A stretch of DNA of 11,629 nt from positions 1 to 11,629 of the forward strand of contig JBJKPP010000089.1 in NCBI GenBank assembly GCA_046706145.1, written 5' to 3'. How positions within the stretch are numbered: position 1 is the stretch's first letter; every line of letters starts with the position of its first letter. The DNA comes from JBJKPP01 sp046706145 (GTDB lineage Bacteria; Bacteroidota; Ignavibacteria; Ignavibacteriales; Ignavibacteriaceae). The notes under the pieces were generated by a model. It made no database searches. It had not been told where the DNA came from and worked only from the letters and a program-made list of their open reading frames with translations. This document shows positions 1-7,947 of this stretch, piece after piece. The translations under genes were made by a program, and so were the position numbers.

Positions 1-636
1 TGGAGAATGATTTGTTGGAAATAAATAATGATTTAGAAATCTTTTTTTTGACACTTCTCCAACCCTGTGGAATAGGATTGCATCGGGTACCTTTATTATT
101 TTAAATCCATTCTTCCTTATTCTCAAACAGTATTCATGATCAACATGATCGATGAATAATTTTTCTAAATAACCGCCTGCTTTTTGGTAAGCATAAAGGT
201 TTATCAGGTTACCGCTTGCCATAGTATAGAGTACTTCTTTGGGTTTTTCAGATGAGGGTTGTTGTTGTATCTCAGTATCAATATGTTCAGCAGCCACTAA
301 TCCAATTTTATCTGATGAATTTATAACTTCCATTAATCTGGCAACCATTCCATGTGAAGCTTTACTGTCCTGATCCATGGTGAGAAGAAATTCAAAATCT
401 TCCTTTAATGCCTTCTTCGCCCCAATATTCAAAGCAGCGGCAATACCTATATTCGATTTGTTGCAAATGTATTCGGTATTTTTTAACGATTGAATTTCTT
501 CATTTAGGGCTGCATTAATTTTTTCTGAATTATCCACAACAAATAATTTGCTCACCTGATCCACATATGAATTCAAATTACTTAATACCTTAACATCATG
601 ATTATATAAGACTGTAACTGCCGCAATTCTTTGCAT
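1..636 (-). CDS. GT2 family glycosyltransferase, rhamnosyltransferase-like (3' end cut by window edge)
   Basis: Reading the minus strand from an ATG at 636 gives 212 uninterrupted codons running off position 1, so the C-terminus is missing (relatives are about 290-310 residues). The N-terminus has the GT2 nucleotide-binding start (AAVTVLYNHD, residues 5-14), then FVVDNS at 32-37, a SNIGIAAALNIG segment at 61-72, and the metal-binding MDQDS at 87-91. A FIDHVDHEYCLRIRKNGF block lies at 161-178. DQDS plus FIDxVDxEYCLR is typical of the RfbF-type L-rhamnosyltransferases that add rhamnose from dTDP-rhamnose to a lipid-linked glycan in the cytoplasm. The acceptor and the sugar are inferred from family resemblance only. 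It lies 69 bp downstream of the GT4 gene and is probably the same operon. No clear SD precedes the ATG. Confidence 0.85.
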   Translation of the reverse strand, partial: MQRIAAVTVLYNHDVKVLSNLNSYVDQVSKLFVVDNSEKINAALNEEIQSLKNTEYICNKSNIGIAAALNIGAKKALKEDFEFLLTMDQDSKASHGMVARLMEVINSSDKIGLVAAEHIDTEIQQQPSSEKPKEVLYTMASGNLINLYAYQKAGGYLEKLFIDHVDHEYCLRIRKNGFKIIKVPDAILFHRVGEVSKKRFLNHYLFPTNHSP

Positions 637-705
637 CTTAAATGGTTTTATAATATTGTTTTAAATAATTCCTGCATTAGTTTTCTATTAATAATCTTAT
701 TAATA

Positions 706-1905
706 TTAAAGGTTAGAATATATATTTTCATATGCCTTGAATGAGTCTTCAATATTAAATTCTTCTTTAGCTACTTTCATACATCTTGAATATATGTCAG
801 GTTGTTTAAGCAATTCCTTTATCTTAATGATTGCCGGGCCAAAATCATGCCCCTTTATAACTACCCCCACATTATAATGGTTAATAATTTCGGCGGTATC
901 ACCAACTCCTTCGCTAACCACTACGGGAAGACCGGCTGCCAGGTATTCCGCAAACTTAAGAGGCGAAGAAACATTATTAATAATATTATTCTCTCTTAAA
1001 AGCAGACCAAAATTAGCACTAAGTAATTGATCAAAAACCTCACCTGAACTAACTTCTGAAATTTTAGAGATCTTCTGTAATTCTTTATAATTCGATATTT
1101 TCTTTTTGAATATACCAGATTCATAGGTTAATATTTTAAAACGGAAATTGTCCAATTTTGATATACAGTTTTGAGCAAAGGAAAAGATTTCATCTATATT
1201 CTGCCACTTTGCAGATGAGCCCGAATAAATACATATAATTCCATTAGTATTTTTTCTCTTTTCTAAATCCTCACTGTTAATTTCACCCACTATATAGGTT
1301 TTATTATTAATTACAGAAATTTTAACCGATAAATTTTCCAATGAAGGATTATCATGCAGCAATAAATCGTAGAACACTTTCGACACCACAATTACATGAT
1401 CTGATTTTTTAAGAACCAACTTCTCAAGAGCTTTAAACACCCTTTCTTTGGCTCCTCCTTTATGCCATTGTCCTAGGTATATTTGCTCCTGTATAAATAC
1501 ACCCCTGTTATCATAAATAAGCTTTATTTTTTGATATCTTATTTTAAGGAATAAACCTATAATCGCCGGATAAAGGCTTCTTGCATGAATAATGTCAATC
1601 TTATTTCTCTTGATTATTTTTTTCGCCTGAAGAAAACCGCTAAAAAAATAATTAAGTAAATACGGCACCGGATATCCTCCTATTTCAACATTAAAAAATG
1701 AAATAAAGAATTTATATTTTTGTTTTGTTTCTTCATACTTTATTTTTTCGTTCTTCCTTTGTTTAAAATATTCGAAAGATAGCAAGCTGCACTCATATTG
1801 CGTTGACAATATCTTAAGTAAAGGAAAGCCCTGCGAATGTAAAATTGGATTTAATATACTACTATCGCTAATGAATAAAATTTTTCTCTTATTACTTCCC
1901 ATCAT
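706..1905 (-). CDS. GT4 family glycosyltransferase (GT-B fold)
   Basis: This is a cytoplasmic GT-B retaining glycosyltransferase expected to add one sugar to the growing lipid-linked repeat unit. The frame is open from a TTG at 1926 (406 aa), but ATGs at residues 8 and 9 (1905 and 1902) sit directly before the first beta strand, KRKILFIS, so I use 1905 (399 aa). Neither start has a well-spaced SD. In 406-aa numbering, the N-terminal Rossmann half has IDIIHARSLYPAI near 110-122 and IYDNRGVF at 137-144. The C-terminal half starts near YSGSSAKWQN (234-243) and carries SPLKFAEYLAAGLPVVVS at 321-338, the GT4 donor-binding block with its conserved Glu (326). The first Glu of a classic EX7E is not at the usual spacing, as in other SPxKFAEYLA-type GT4s. 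It follows the GT2 gene closely. Donor and acceptor cannot be told. Confidence 0.88.
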   Translation of the reverse strand: MMGSNKRKILFISDSSILNPILHSQGFPLLKILSTQYECSLLSFEYFKQRKNEKIKYEETKQKYKFFISFFNVEIGGYPVPYLLNYFFSGFLQAKKIIKRNKIDIIHARSLYPAIIGLFLKIRYQKIKLIYDNRGVFIQEQIYLGQWHKGGAKERVFKALEKLVLKKSDHVIVVSKVFYDLLLHDNPSLENLSVKISVINNKTYIVGEINSEDLEKRKNTNGIICIYSGSSAKWQNIDEIFSFAQNCISKLDNFRFKILTYESGIFKKKISNYKELQKISKISEVSSGEVFDQLLSANFGLLLRENNIINNVSSPLKFAEYLAAGLPVVVSEGVGDTAEIINHYNVGVVIKGHDFGPAIIKIKELLKQPDIYSRCMKVAKEEFNIEDSFKAYENIYSNL

Positions 1906-1931
1906 ATCATAAACTGCTTTTTGCAATTGAA

Positions 1932-2849
1932 TTAAAATTTTTCCTTCAAATATTGACTAATAATATTGCGATAAGCATTTTTAAAATTTTCTTTTTCTTC
2001 TCCTTGTCTATATAAAGTTAAATGCTTAAGGATAAACATTATAGCGATCACATTTTTTATCACAAAAAATCTGAAGAGCGAATAATTCTTCCTAAAGAAT
2101 TTAAGTTTACTCTCATATCCGAGCTTCATCCTTAATGCCATATTGTTTCCTGTTACTAAACTTTTCAAATGTACCACCTTTTCATTCAAATAATATATCA
2201 CCTTATATTTCGTTGTTTTATGTGTCCGATAGCATAGATCGACTTCTTCTGTAAACAAAAAATAATCCTCATCAAAACCTTTTAACGCCTTGTAAAGTTC
2301 TTTCTTTATCATCATACATGAACCGAATATATAATCAACTTCAAATATTTTCCTTGTTCCCAGCTTATACTTAAAAAAATTAATAACATTCAATATCCTT
2401 ACACTTAACCCTGATAAATTACCAATTTCTTGCAGAATGCCTGGAAATTTTGCTGAAGAGACCTGAAATCTTCCGTCAGGAAAAATCATCTTTGGCCCTA
2501 TTATACCAAAATCCGGATTCTCCGTGGCTAACTTATATAATCCTAATGGCAGGTTATCAACCAAATAAGTATCGGGATTAAGTAATAATAAATATTTCCC
2601 CTTTGATTCTTCGAATCCCACATTATTACCATGACCAAAACCAAAGTTTGTATCTAAGAAGATGAACTGAAAATTTGGAAATTCTGATTTGAGATTTTCA
2701 ATTGAGCGGTCTGGTGAATTATTATCTACAACTATGACCTCATAACGTAAATTAACAACAAATTTTTGAATGGACTTCAGTAGATTACTTATGCTATTGG
2801 TAAGATTATAATTTACAATAATAATTGATATGTCTATCTTATCTCCCAT
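1932..2849 (-). CDS. GT2 family glycosyltransferase, WbbL-like (probable rhamnosyltransferase)
   Basis: This 305-residue inverting GT2 enzyme belongs to the WbbL/COG1216 type, which transfers a sugar (often L-rhamnose) from a nucleotide sugar to a polyprenol-linked glycan at the inner face of the membrane. Visible motifs are IIIVNYN (9-15), VVDNNSPD (40-47), TNFGFGHGNNVGF (67-79), the DXD-equivalent NPDT (91-94), and the acceptor-side block GFDEDYFLFTEEVDLCYR (191-208) with a conserved His near 227. The length is normal and the protein looks complete. It starts 15 bp after the polymerase gene ends and stops just before the GT4 gene, so it is tightly packed in the operon. A hydrophobic stretch at 260-276 may be a membrane-associating helix. 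Rhamnose as the substrate is an inference from WbbL likeness; no rml genes are in view. Confidence 0.88.
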   Translation of the reverse strand: MGDKIDISIIIVNYNLTNSISNLLKSIQKFVVNLRYEVIVVDNNSPDRSIENLKSEFPNFQFIFLDTNFGFGHGNNVGFEESKGKYLLLLNPDTYLVDNLPLGLYKLATENPDFGIIGPKMIFPDGRFQVSSAKFPGILQEIGNLSGLSVRILNVINFFKYKLGTRKIFEVDYIFGSCMMIKKELYKALKGFDEDYFLFTEEVDLCYRTHKTTKYKVIYYLNEKVVHLKSLVTGNNMALRMKLGYESKLKFFRKNYSLFRFFVIKNVIAIMFILKHLTLYRQGEEKENFKNAYRNIISQYLKEKF

Positions 2850-2864
2850 ACATTTTTACCAAAA

Positions 2865-4292
2865 CTAAGGAGAAGGAAATTCTAAAGGGTTTTTTGTTTC
2901 TGAGGTTAAAATCACCCTCCTTTCAAACTCAATGTATGCAAACAAAAATGCAAGCAGTGCATTAGTTTTGTACTTTATTAGCAGGGGAGATAAGAGTCCT
3001 AAAAAGACCATACCTATGAACCCTCCAATGAGACCAAGGGCTATAATTTTAGCATTTATATCTTTTGAATTTTTTAAAACATAGAATGCAGCCTTAAAGA
3101 ATCTAAAAAAAAGCCAGGCAAACAGAAGAAACCCTATGATCCCACCTTTCCATAGCATATAAAGCCATGAACTATCGATATAATAAACTGGCAAAGGTGA
3201 AAACACAAAAATTTTGTATCTAACATAACTCCCTATTGCATTACCGAAAATAGGTTTCTTTAGAAAATCTTGAACCGCGTAATATCCCAGCTCCACCCTC
3301 ATAAGGAAAGATGCATCTTGGAGAGGATCAGAAATTGATTCTGTCCTGGCCTTTAAAGATTGATTAAGTAAGGGTTTTTTCTGCACTTGGTTAGCTGTAT
3401 CCCCCGATATCAAAATTGGAATCACCAAAATCAATAGAACAAAACAAGTTTTAAATATGGTAAGCTTATTATTATGCTTTAAATAAATGAGCAAGATCGA
3501 TAACATAATAAGAAAAGTAACTACCCAAAGGGTTCTTGTAAGAGTAACGAAAGTACCTGCTATTAAAATTAGAAGAGCAAAAATAGCAACTAACTTTTTG
3601 TTTCTATTATTATTAAACAAATAGTAGGCAAATACTACTCCTATGGTAAGTGGAAGAAAACCAGATTGAAAAGTTACAAATCGCTGTTGGAAAACAAATA
3701 AATCAAATATTATATATTGAAGTGAAATAAGAATTGAAAGCCAGAGAAGGAACTTCATTACCATTAAATATTTTTCTCTATGCCTGAGTAAATAAACAAC
3801 AGGGAAAATGATTAAGTATAAACAAAAGTGTGTATATTCAATCAATATCCAATAACTATCTTTCCCCTGGGACGCTGCTATTATCGCACCAATGCCGAAA
3901 TATATTACCAAAGCCAACACTGGGAGTCCTATGTAACTCAAACTAAACGAAATGTCTTTTTCATTAAGTATATATAGAAATACAGCTAGTAACATCAGCC
4001 CAATAAGTGGGACAAAGCTAATTAATTCTAAATGAAAATCGTAATGTAAATTATTATCAAGTATCAACAGTGGGAAAAAATTTACTACTAATAGATATAC
4101 GGATAAATCTCTTAGATATCCTAAGTAAAAGATTATCGATAAAAGAAAAAGTATTATGGATACAATTATTAAAGCTGCGTACTTCGACAAAATATCAATA
4201 ACAAGAACCTGGGTTCCGAGAGTAAGTAACAAAAAAAGGAGGAAATAAATTATTTCCCGTGTCGATATTTCATTCTTAGCTATTGAATCCAT
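2865..4292 (-). CDS. O-antigen polymerase/ligase family membrane protein (Wzy-like)
   Basis: This 475-residue polytopic inner-membrane protein has about 11-12 hydrophobic helices and one large periplasmic loop at roughly 297-376, the usual build of the O-antigen ligase/Wzy_C superfamily. The loop includes MRVELGYYAVQDFLKKP and FGNAIGSY (331-356), followed by the family-like YYIDSSWLYMLWKGG (370-384). An Arg in TLTRTLWVV (250-258) lies where polymerases keep a functional arginine. Placed directly after the flippase gene (18 bp gap) and before three glycosyltransferases, polymerase (Wzy) is more likely than the WaaL ligase, but sequence alone does not separate them. The ATG start at 4292 comes before an N-terminal cytoplasmic tail of about 13 residues. 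There is no good SD. The C-terminus (NPLEFPSP) is short and probably cytoplasmic. Confidence 0.85.
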   Translation of the reverse strand: MDSIAKNEISTREIIYFLLFLLLTLGTQVLVIDILSKYAALIIVSIILFLLSIIFYLGYLRDLSVYLLVVNFFPLLILDNNLHYDFHLELISFVPLIGLMLLAVFLYILNEKDISFSLSYIGLPVLALVIYFGIGAIIAASQGKDSYWILIEYTHFCLYLIIFPVVYLLRHREKYLMVMKFLLWLSILISLQYIIFDLFVFQQRFVTFQSGFLPLTIGVVFAYYLFNNNRNKKLVAIFALLILIAGTFVTLTRTLWVVTFLIMLSILLIYLKHNNKLTIFKTCFVLLILVIPILISGDTANQVQKKPLLNQSLKARTESISDPLQDASFLMRVELGYYAVQDFLKKPIFGNAIGSYVRYKIFVFSPLPVYYIDSSWLYMLWKGGIIGFLLFAWLFFRFFKAAFYVLKNSKDINAKIIALGLIGGFIGMVFLGLLSPLLIKYKTNALLAFLFAYIEFERRVILTSETKNPLEFPSP

Positions 4293-4310
4293 GAATTACT
4301 ATTAATTTTA

Positions 4311-5747
4311 TCAAAAGGCCTTTATTATTGTTAAAAATTCATCCACATTTTTTCTGTTAAACTTGAAGCTGGCAGGTACGTAGAAAAGCAAAGACAAAAT
4401 AATTAACAAGGTGAATAATTCTATGCTCGTCAAATAGTTAATCAATAATATTTTAACCGAAAAAATTAATATAAACATACTAAAACTGATTATAAAAGTA
4501 TTTCTGAAACTCTTTACAAAATCACTTACTCGTAAACCTATTAATTTAAATGGGATCGATAAACCCGGATAAATAGTAACAAGATTAGCTATAAGGTATC
4601 CTATAGCAACACCAAATATTCCCCATTTAAGACCTATTACAAAAGCAGTTATAAAAATTACTCCCGTCAATAATCCCCATTTGAACCAAATATCAGTCCT
4701 TCCTTTTGCCTTAAAAATAGTTCCCGCAGGTGTATATACAGATTGTATCATTCCGACAGGAGCAAGCAATATCAAAAGAGGAACTGTATGCAGCCATTTC
4801 TCACCAAGTAGTGATCTTACTAAAATATCAGCGGAAGCTGTAACTCCTAACATTAAAGGAAATGAAACTAAAGCTATGTTATTTGCTAGTTCAACATACA
4901 TTTCTCTAATCTTGTGATTGTCACCTTGAAGCTTAGAATATACAGGAAACATCACCCTTGAAAAAACAGAAGTTATATTTTGTAGCGGATACAGCATCAT
5001 TCTGTATGCTATATTATAATAACCAAGTTGTTCTTCACCTAAATATTTTTGTATTAAAACATAATCTGCATTTCTAACAAAATAATTGACAATATTAAAA
5101 CCGGATAAGTTCATGCTGAAGTTGTATATTGATTTAATTTCACTAAAAGAAAAAAGGAACTTGGGTTTGAAGGAACTTTTTACCCAGAGAATAAATGAAA
5201 GAGTTACTGCATTTGCTAGGCTTTGTATTACAAGACTCCAAACGCCATAACCTAGGTAAGCAAGAGTTATTGCGCAAACCGAAGCGACAACTACTGCCGT
5301 AGTTTCATATATAGCTATCTGCTTAAACCTCAATTCTTTTTCCAACAAAGTTTGCTGCATTATTGTTAGACTAGTGACAGGGAAACTGAAAGATAGCACT
5401 TTTAATATGTTGGTTAATTCTTCTGCGTTGTAAAATTCTGCAATTGGATGGGCAGAAATATACAGCAAAATATTCATTGCTATACCAATTGCTAGAACAA
5501 TCCAATAAATACTACTTAAGAATTCTTCAGTTGTTTCCTGTCTTTGAATAATGGCAGCTGATATTCCAAGGTCCTTAAAAATATTTAAAAAACCTATAAC
5601 AACTAAAGAAGAAGTAATCAAACCAAACTCTGCAGGTATGAGTAAACGAGCTAAAATTATAAGAGTAATTATTTGGAAAACATGGATAATTATGCGCGAA
5701 AGCGCTGACCAAAATATGCCAGAGTGAGCATCAGATTGGGAAATCAA
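4311..5747 (-). CDS. Polysaccharide flippase of the MOP superfamily (Wzx/WzxC-like)
   Basis: This 478-residue protein has about 12-14 membrane helices and would move the undecaprenyl-linked repeat unit across the inner membrane. The N-terminal region is characteristic of the WzxC/TuaB branch: LARLLIPAEFGLI at 32-44, then FKDLGISAAIIQRQ at 57-70, and LLEKELRFKQIA at 134-145. The start codon is TTG. It is supported by a GGAG seven bases upstream and by an in-frame TGA immediately before the SD, so no earlier start is possible; the next Met is far inside the first helices. It is the first of the tightly packed genes (wzx, wzy, GT2, GT4). A 27-codon open frame overlaps its start by two bases. I identified no promoter for it in the 401 bp upstream. 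Confidence 0.9.
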   Translation of the reverse strand: MISQSDAHSGIFWSALSRIIIHVFQIITLIILARLLIPAEFGLITSSLVVIGFLNIFKDLGISAAIIQRQETTEEFLSSIYWIVLAIGIAMNILLYISAHPIAEFYNAEELTNILKVLSFSFPVTSLTIMQQTLLEKELRFKQIAIYETTAVVVASVCAITLAYLGYGVWSLVIQSLANAVTLSFILWVKSSFKPKFLFSFSEIKSIYNFSMNLSGFNIVNYFVRNADYVLIQKYLGEEQLGYYNIAYRMMLYPLQNITSVFSRVMFPVYSKLQGDNHKIREMYVELANNIALVSFPLMLGVTASADILVRSLLGEKWLHTVPLLILLAPVGMIQSVYTPAGTIFKAKGRTDIWFKWGLLTGVIFITAFVIGLKWGIFGVAIGYLIANLVTIYPGLSIPFKLIGLRVSDFVKSFRNTFIISFSMFILIFSVKILLINYLTSIELFTLLIILSLLFYVPASFKFNRKNVDEFLTIIKAF

Positions 5748-5754
5748 ATTATTT

Positions 5755-5758
5755 CTCC
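5755..5758 (-). promoter_or_regulatory. Shine-Dalgarno site that fixes the TTG start of the flippase gene
   Basis: The minus strand reads GGAG, then seven bases, then TTG (5747-5745). This is one of the clearest SD sites in the window and it justifies a non-ATG start. An in-frame stop lies just upstream, so TTG is the first possible start. Confidence 0.7.
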
Positions 5759-6117
5759 GTCACTAAGATCTGTATTTTCCCCAGTTACTTTTAAGTTGAG
5801 AAAGATGTATTTTATTTGAGTGTTCATCTCTTCATTTCTGACAGAATAAAATAATAATAAGATTATTGTTGGTTCTATTAATAATTAAATGCGCCTTAGA
5901 AATGTTCATCTAGATGCTAATTATGTTACCCCAGATGATGATTCGTTATTATTAAATTTTCAATTTTGAACATTGTAACAACTGAATTGACAGCGAAAGC
6001 CTTAATAGGTTTTCCAGTTCATAAAATAGATATCATAGATAAAAAGATATCAATTTTGTATTTGACTTAAATGGATTTATCAGACTTTAAATCTTTATAT
6101 TAACTGGTACATTTCAA
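5759..6117. other. Gene-free AT-rich stretch between wzz and wzx
   Basis: Neither strand holds a coding region of convincing length. Short open frames exist (for example 5744-5827 minus, 27 codons plus stop; 5889-5969 plus, 26 codons plus stop), but none has a convincing start region. I found no good -35/-10 pair facing wzx. The stretch stands out against the near-zero spacing of the genes on its downstream side. It may hold a cryptic promoter, a leader, or the remains of a lost gene; the sequence does not decide. Confidence 0.5.
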
Positions 6118-6157
6118 AATCAGTGATACTTATTAAGTAAGAGTTAATTTACTGATT
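6118..6157 (-). terminator. Possible weak stem-loop at the end of wzz
   Basis: AATCAGT (6118-6124) pairs with ACTGATT (6151-6157), enclosing a second inverted repeat TACTT/AAGTA (6127-6131/6135-6139). The outer arm overlaps the last codons and the stop of wzz. The stem is AT-rich and only a short TTTTG follows on the minus strand, so termination would be weak. It may only be a 3' stabilising structure. Confidence 0.3.
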
Positions 6158-7342
6158 GAAGTCCTTTGATTTCCATTTGAATAAATTATTTCTGATATAA
6201 ATATATTCATCCGAATTCATCAAATTTTTGTTCTCCCTCATCAAAATAAATATTAACGAGATTAACATTAACACCACAGTAATTAAAAAAGCCATAATAG
6301 TTCTTTTAGGAAAACTTCTTTTTTCTGGAGGAACAGCAGGATCAATTACCTGAAGAATTGGGACATCTTTTTGTTCATCAAATTTCGCCTGTTCATAAAG
6401 AGGCAATTCAAATTCAAGTATAGTAGTATAAATTTGGACATTCTCATAAAGTCTGAAATAATTTATTGCATTCTGGGGTAATTTATTAAGAGCTAGCAAT
6501 GTATTTATACTGTCCTTGCCGGTCTCTATTTCTTTTAGTTTAGAAGCAAATTCTTTCGCAACAACTTCAGCATTTGCTGCTTGTGCAGAATTGTTACCAT
6601 AAAGTTTTTTATAAATTAAGTATTCGGTTTGTTTTTCTGCAATTTGCGCTTGAAATTTAGCTATTTGCTCTATTATAGCTTTCGTTTGACTTTCTGCCTC
6701 GAACATTCCAGTTTTCTTTTGAAATTGTTCCAATTTATCTTCTGCATATCTGAGACTGTCTTTTACATCGTTTACTCTTTTTTCTAAAAACTGTCTATCA
6801 TCTTTTGCTTTTCTACTTTTCAATGTGACTATTTCTTCATTCAATTGTTTGACAATAAAATTAGTTATCTTTGCTGCTAAAACTGGAGTAGGAGCAGAAA
6901 CAGAAATATTGTATGTAATCCCGTCGTCATTTATTCCTGCATCTATGCTTTTTCTTAACTGTTTTAATGTTTGCTCATGATAGTCAACACTTGTTGTATC
7001 AATCTTATATACCTTAATTAGATTAAATCTATCTATAACTCTATTAAGCAAAGTTCTACTATATACAACCGAATTATATATATCTACATCAGAATTTTCT
7101 CCAAGATTCCCCAAGCCTAAGGGAAGCCCTTTAAGACTAGATAAGCTAGAAAGGATGCTATTTGTACTTTGTTCATTTGAAGGTAACAAAAGAGCCGAAG
7201 CTTCAAACCTTTCACCAACAAAGAAATAGATTGCCAAATAACATAATATCATGGAAATAATAAAAAGAAAGATGAAAAATCTTTTCCACTTAACCAGAAT
7301 TACTAAAAGATCCCAAAACCCAAGTTTCTTTTTTTCAGACAT
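6149..7342 (-). CDS. Wzz-type polysaccharide chain-length regulator (PCP family)
   Basis: This 397-residue inner-membrane protein has the layout of Wzz/polysaccharide co-polymerases: a short cytoplasmic N-terminus (1-19), TM1 near 20-42, a long periplasmic region, and TM2 near 348-368. Before TM2 comes the proline-rich block VPILQVIDPAVPPEKRSFPK (about 327-346). The periplasmic part has a predicted coiled coil at about 165-290, rich in Glu/Lys/Gln. The cytoplasmic tail (369-397) is short and carries no Walker motifs, so no BY-kinase is fused and none is seen nearby. Its role would be to set the length of the polymer made by the Wzy-type protein. The ATG at 7342 has only a weak GGGT-type upstream site. 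It is the most upstream gene of the cluster in view and is separated from wzx by 401 bp. Confidence 0.9.
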   Translation of the reverse strand: MSEKKKLGFWDLLVILVKWKRFFIFLFIISMILCYLAIYFFVGERFEASALLLPSNEQSTNSILSSLSSLKGLPLGLGNLGENSDVDIYNSVVYSRTLLNRVIDRFNLIKVYKIDTTSVDYHEQTLKQLRKSIDAGINDDGITYNISVSAPTPVLAAKITNFIVKQLNEEIVTLKSRKAKDDRQFLEKRVNDVKDSLRYAEDKLEQFQKKTGMFEAESQTKAIIEQIAKFQAQIAEKQTEYLIYKKLYGNNSAQAANAEVVAKEFASKLKEIETGKDSINTLLALNKLPQNAINYFRLYENVQIYTTILEFELPLYEQAKFDEQKDVPILQVIDPAVPPEKRSFPKRTIMAFLITVVLMLISLIFILMRENKNLMNSDEYIYIRNNLFKWKSKDFNQ

Positions 7343-7788
7343 TATTTCTACCCGAATATAATAGTTGTTTTGAATGCTAAAATTAACACAAATATGCCTC
7401 TTATTGCAACATCATTTTTACTAGTGATAGGAATTTAAAAAATAATAGACAATAGTTTAGTATAGAGGGCAGAGAAATCGTACCATTTAATTAATTATTC
7501 TCTTTAAACCAAATCAATGTTAAAATTCTAAAAGAAGGATTGCCTCTATTATTCCCTTAAAATTTCTATCTTTATTTTCCTTTAGATATCGTCACAGCCC
7601 ATTTATATTATACCTTAACCTTATGTCTATGATCTATAATTACCCGAAATACTCTAAATCACGCATGCTTGACATTATCATATTTTATTCCAATTTTTCA
7701 GTAAAACAATAAGGAAATAATCTATTTTCGATTTGCTACTCAGTTAAACTAAAATTAAGATGCTGGTTTGATCTGAGAGTAAATATAT

Positions 7789-7821
7789 GCCGATTTGATT
7801 CGTATTCCGATCGGTTTTTTT
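7789..7821 (+). terminator. Orphan terminator-like hairpin with a seven-T run
   Basis: CCGAT (7790-7794) pairs with ATCGG (7810-7814), extendable by one G-U pair, and seven T follow at 7815-7821. The stem is short and the loop is 15 nt, so it is a weak intrinsic terminator at best. No plus-strand gene precedes it in the window. Confidence 0.35.
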
Positions 7822-7898
7822 GCTTTATATTTTCGTTCTTAGCAGCCTGCATTGTTTGGAACTTTTATAGTAGGGAGTGAGTAAATAGTTAAAATATT

Positions 7899-7907
7899 TG
7901 ATACAAT
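7899..7907 (+). promoter_or_regulatory. Candidate extended -10 promoter for the 82-residue gene
   Basis: TGATACAAT matches the extended -10 form (TG, one base, then TACAAT, 5 of 6 to consensus). No matching -35 is present at 16-18 bp. A start site near 7914 would give a leader of about 34 nt, which then includes the AAAGGG SD before the ATG at 7948. Confidence 0.4.
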
Positions 7908-7947
7908 TTGTTAGATTCTGACAATTAATTAATTGAAAGGGCGGGCA

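Larger units (their letters stand above)
7343..7947. other. Long gene-free divergent intergenic region
   Basis: About 600 bp separate the divergent wzz and the 82-residue gene. The strands hold only very short open frames, such as a 29-codon one at 7623-7712. Signals I can point to are an isolated TTGACA at 7669-7674 without a good -10, a hairpin plus seven T at 7789-7821, and an extended -10 at 7899-7907. Promoters for both divergent genes should lie here, but none facing wzz is convincing. Confidence 0.5.

Noticed and set aside
802..999. Plus-strand open frame inside the GT4 gene
   Set aside because: It is antisense to conserved GT4 motifs and has no gene-like start or composition.
4681..4917. 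Plus-strand open frame inside the flippase gene
   Set aside because: Antisense to a clear Wzx-family gene; no independent support.
5889..5969. 26-codon plus-strand frame in the wzz-wzx gap
   Set aside because: Too short, no SD or promoter, and no recognisable motif.
7343..7500. Promoter facing wzz
   Set aside because: Several partial -35/-10 combinations were tried; none exceeded about 4 of 6 matches in both boxes at a proper spacing.
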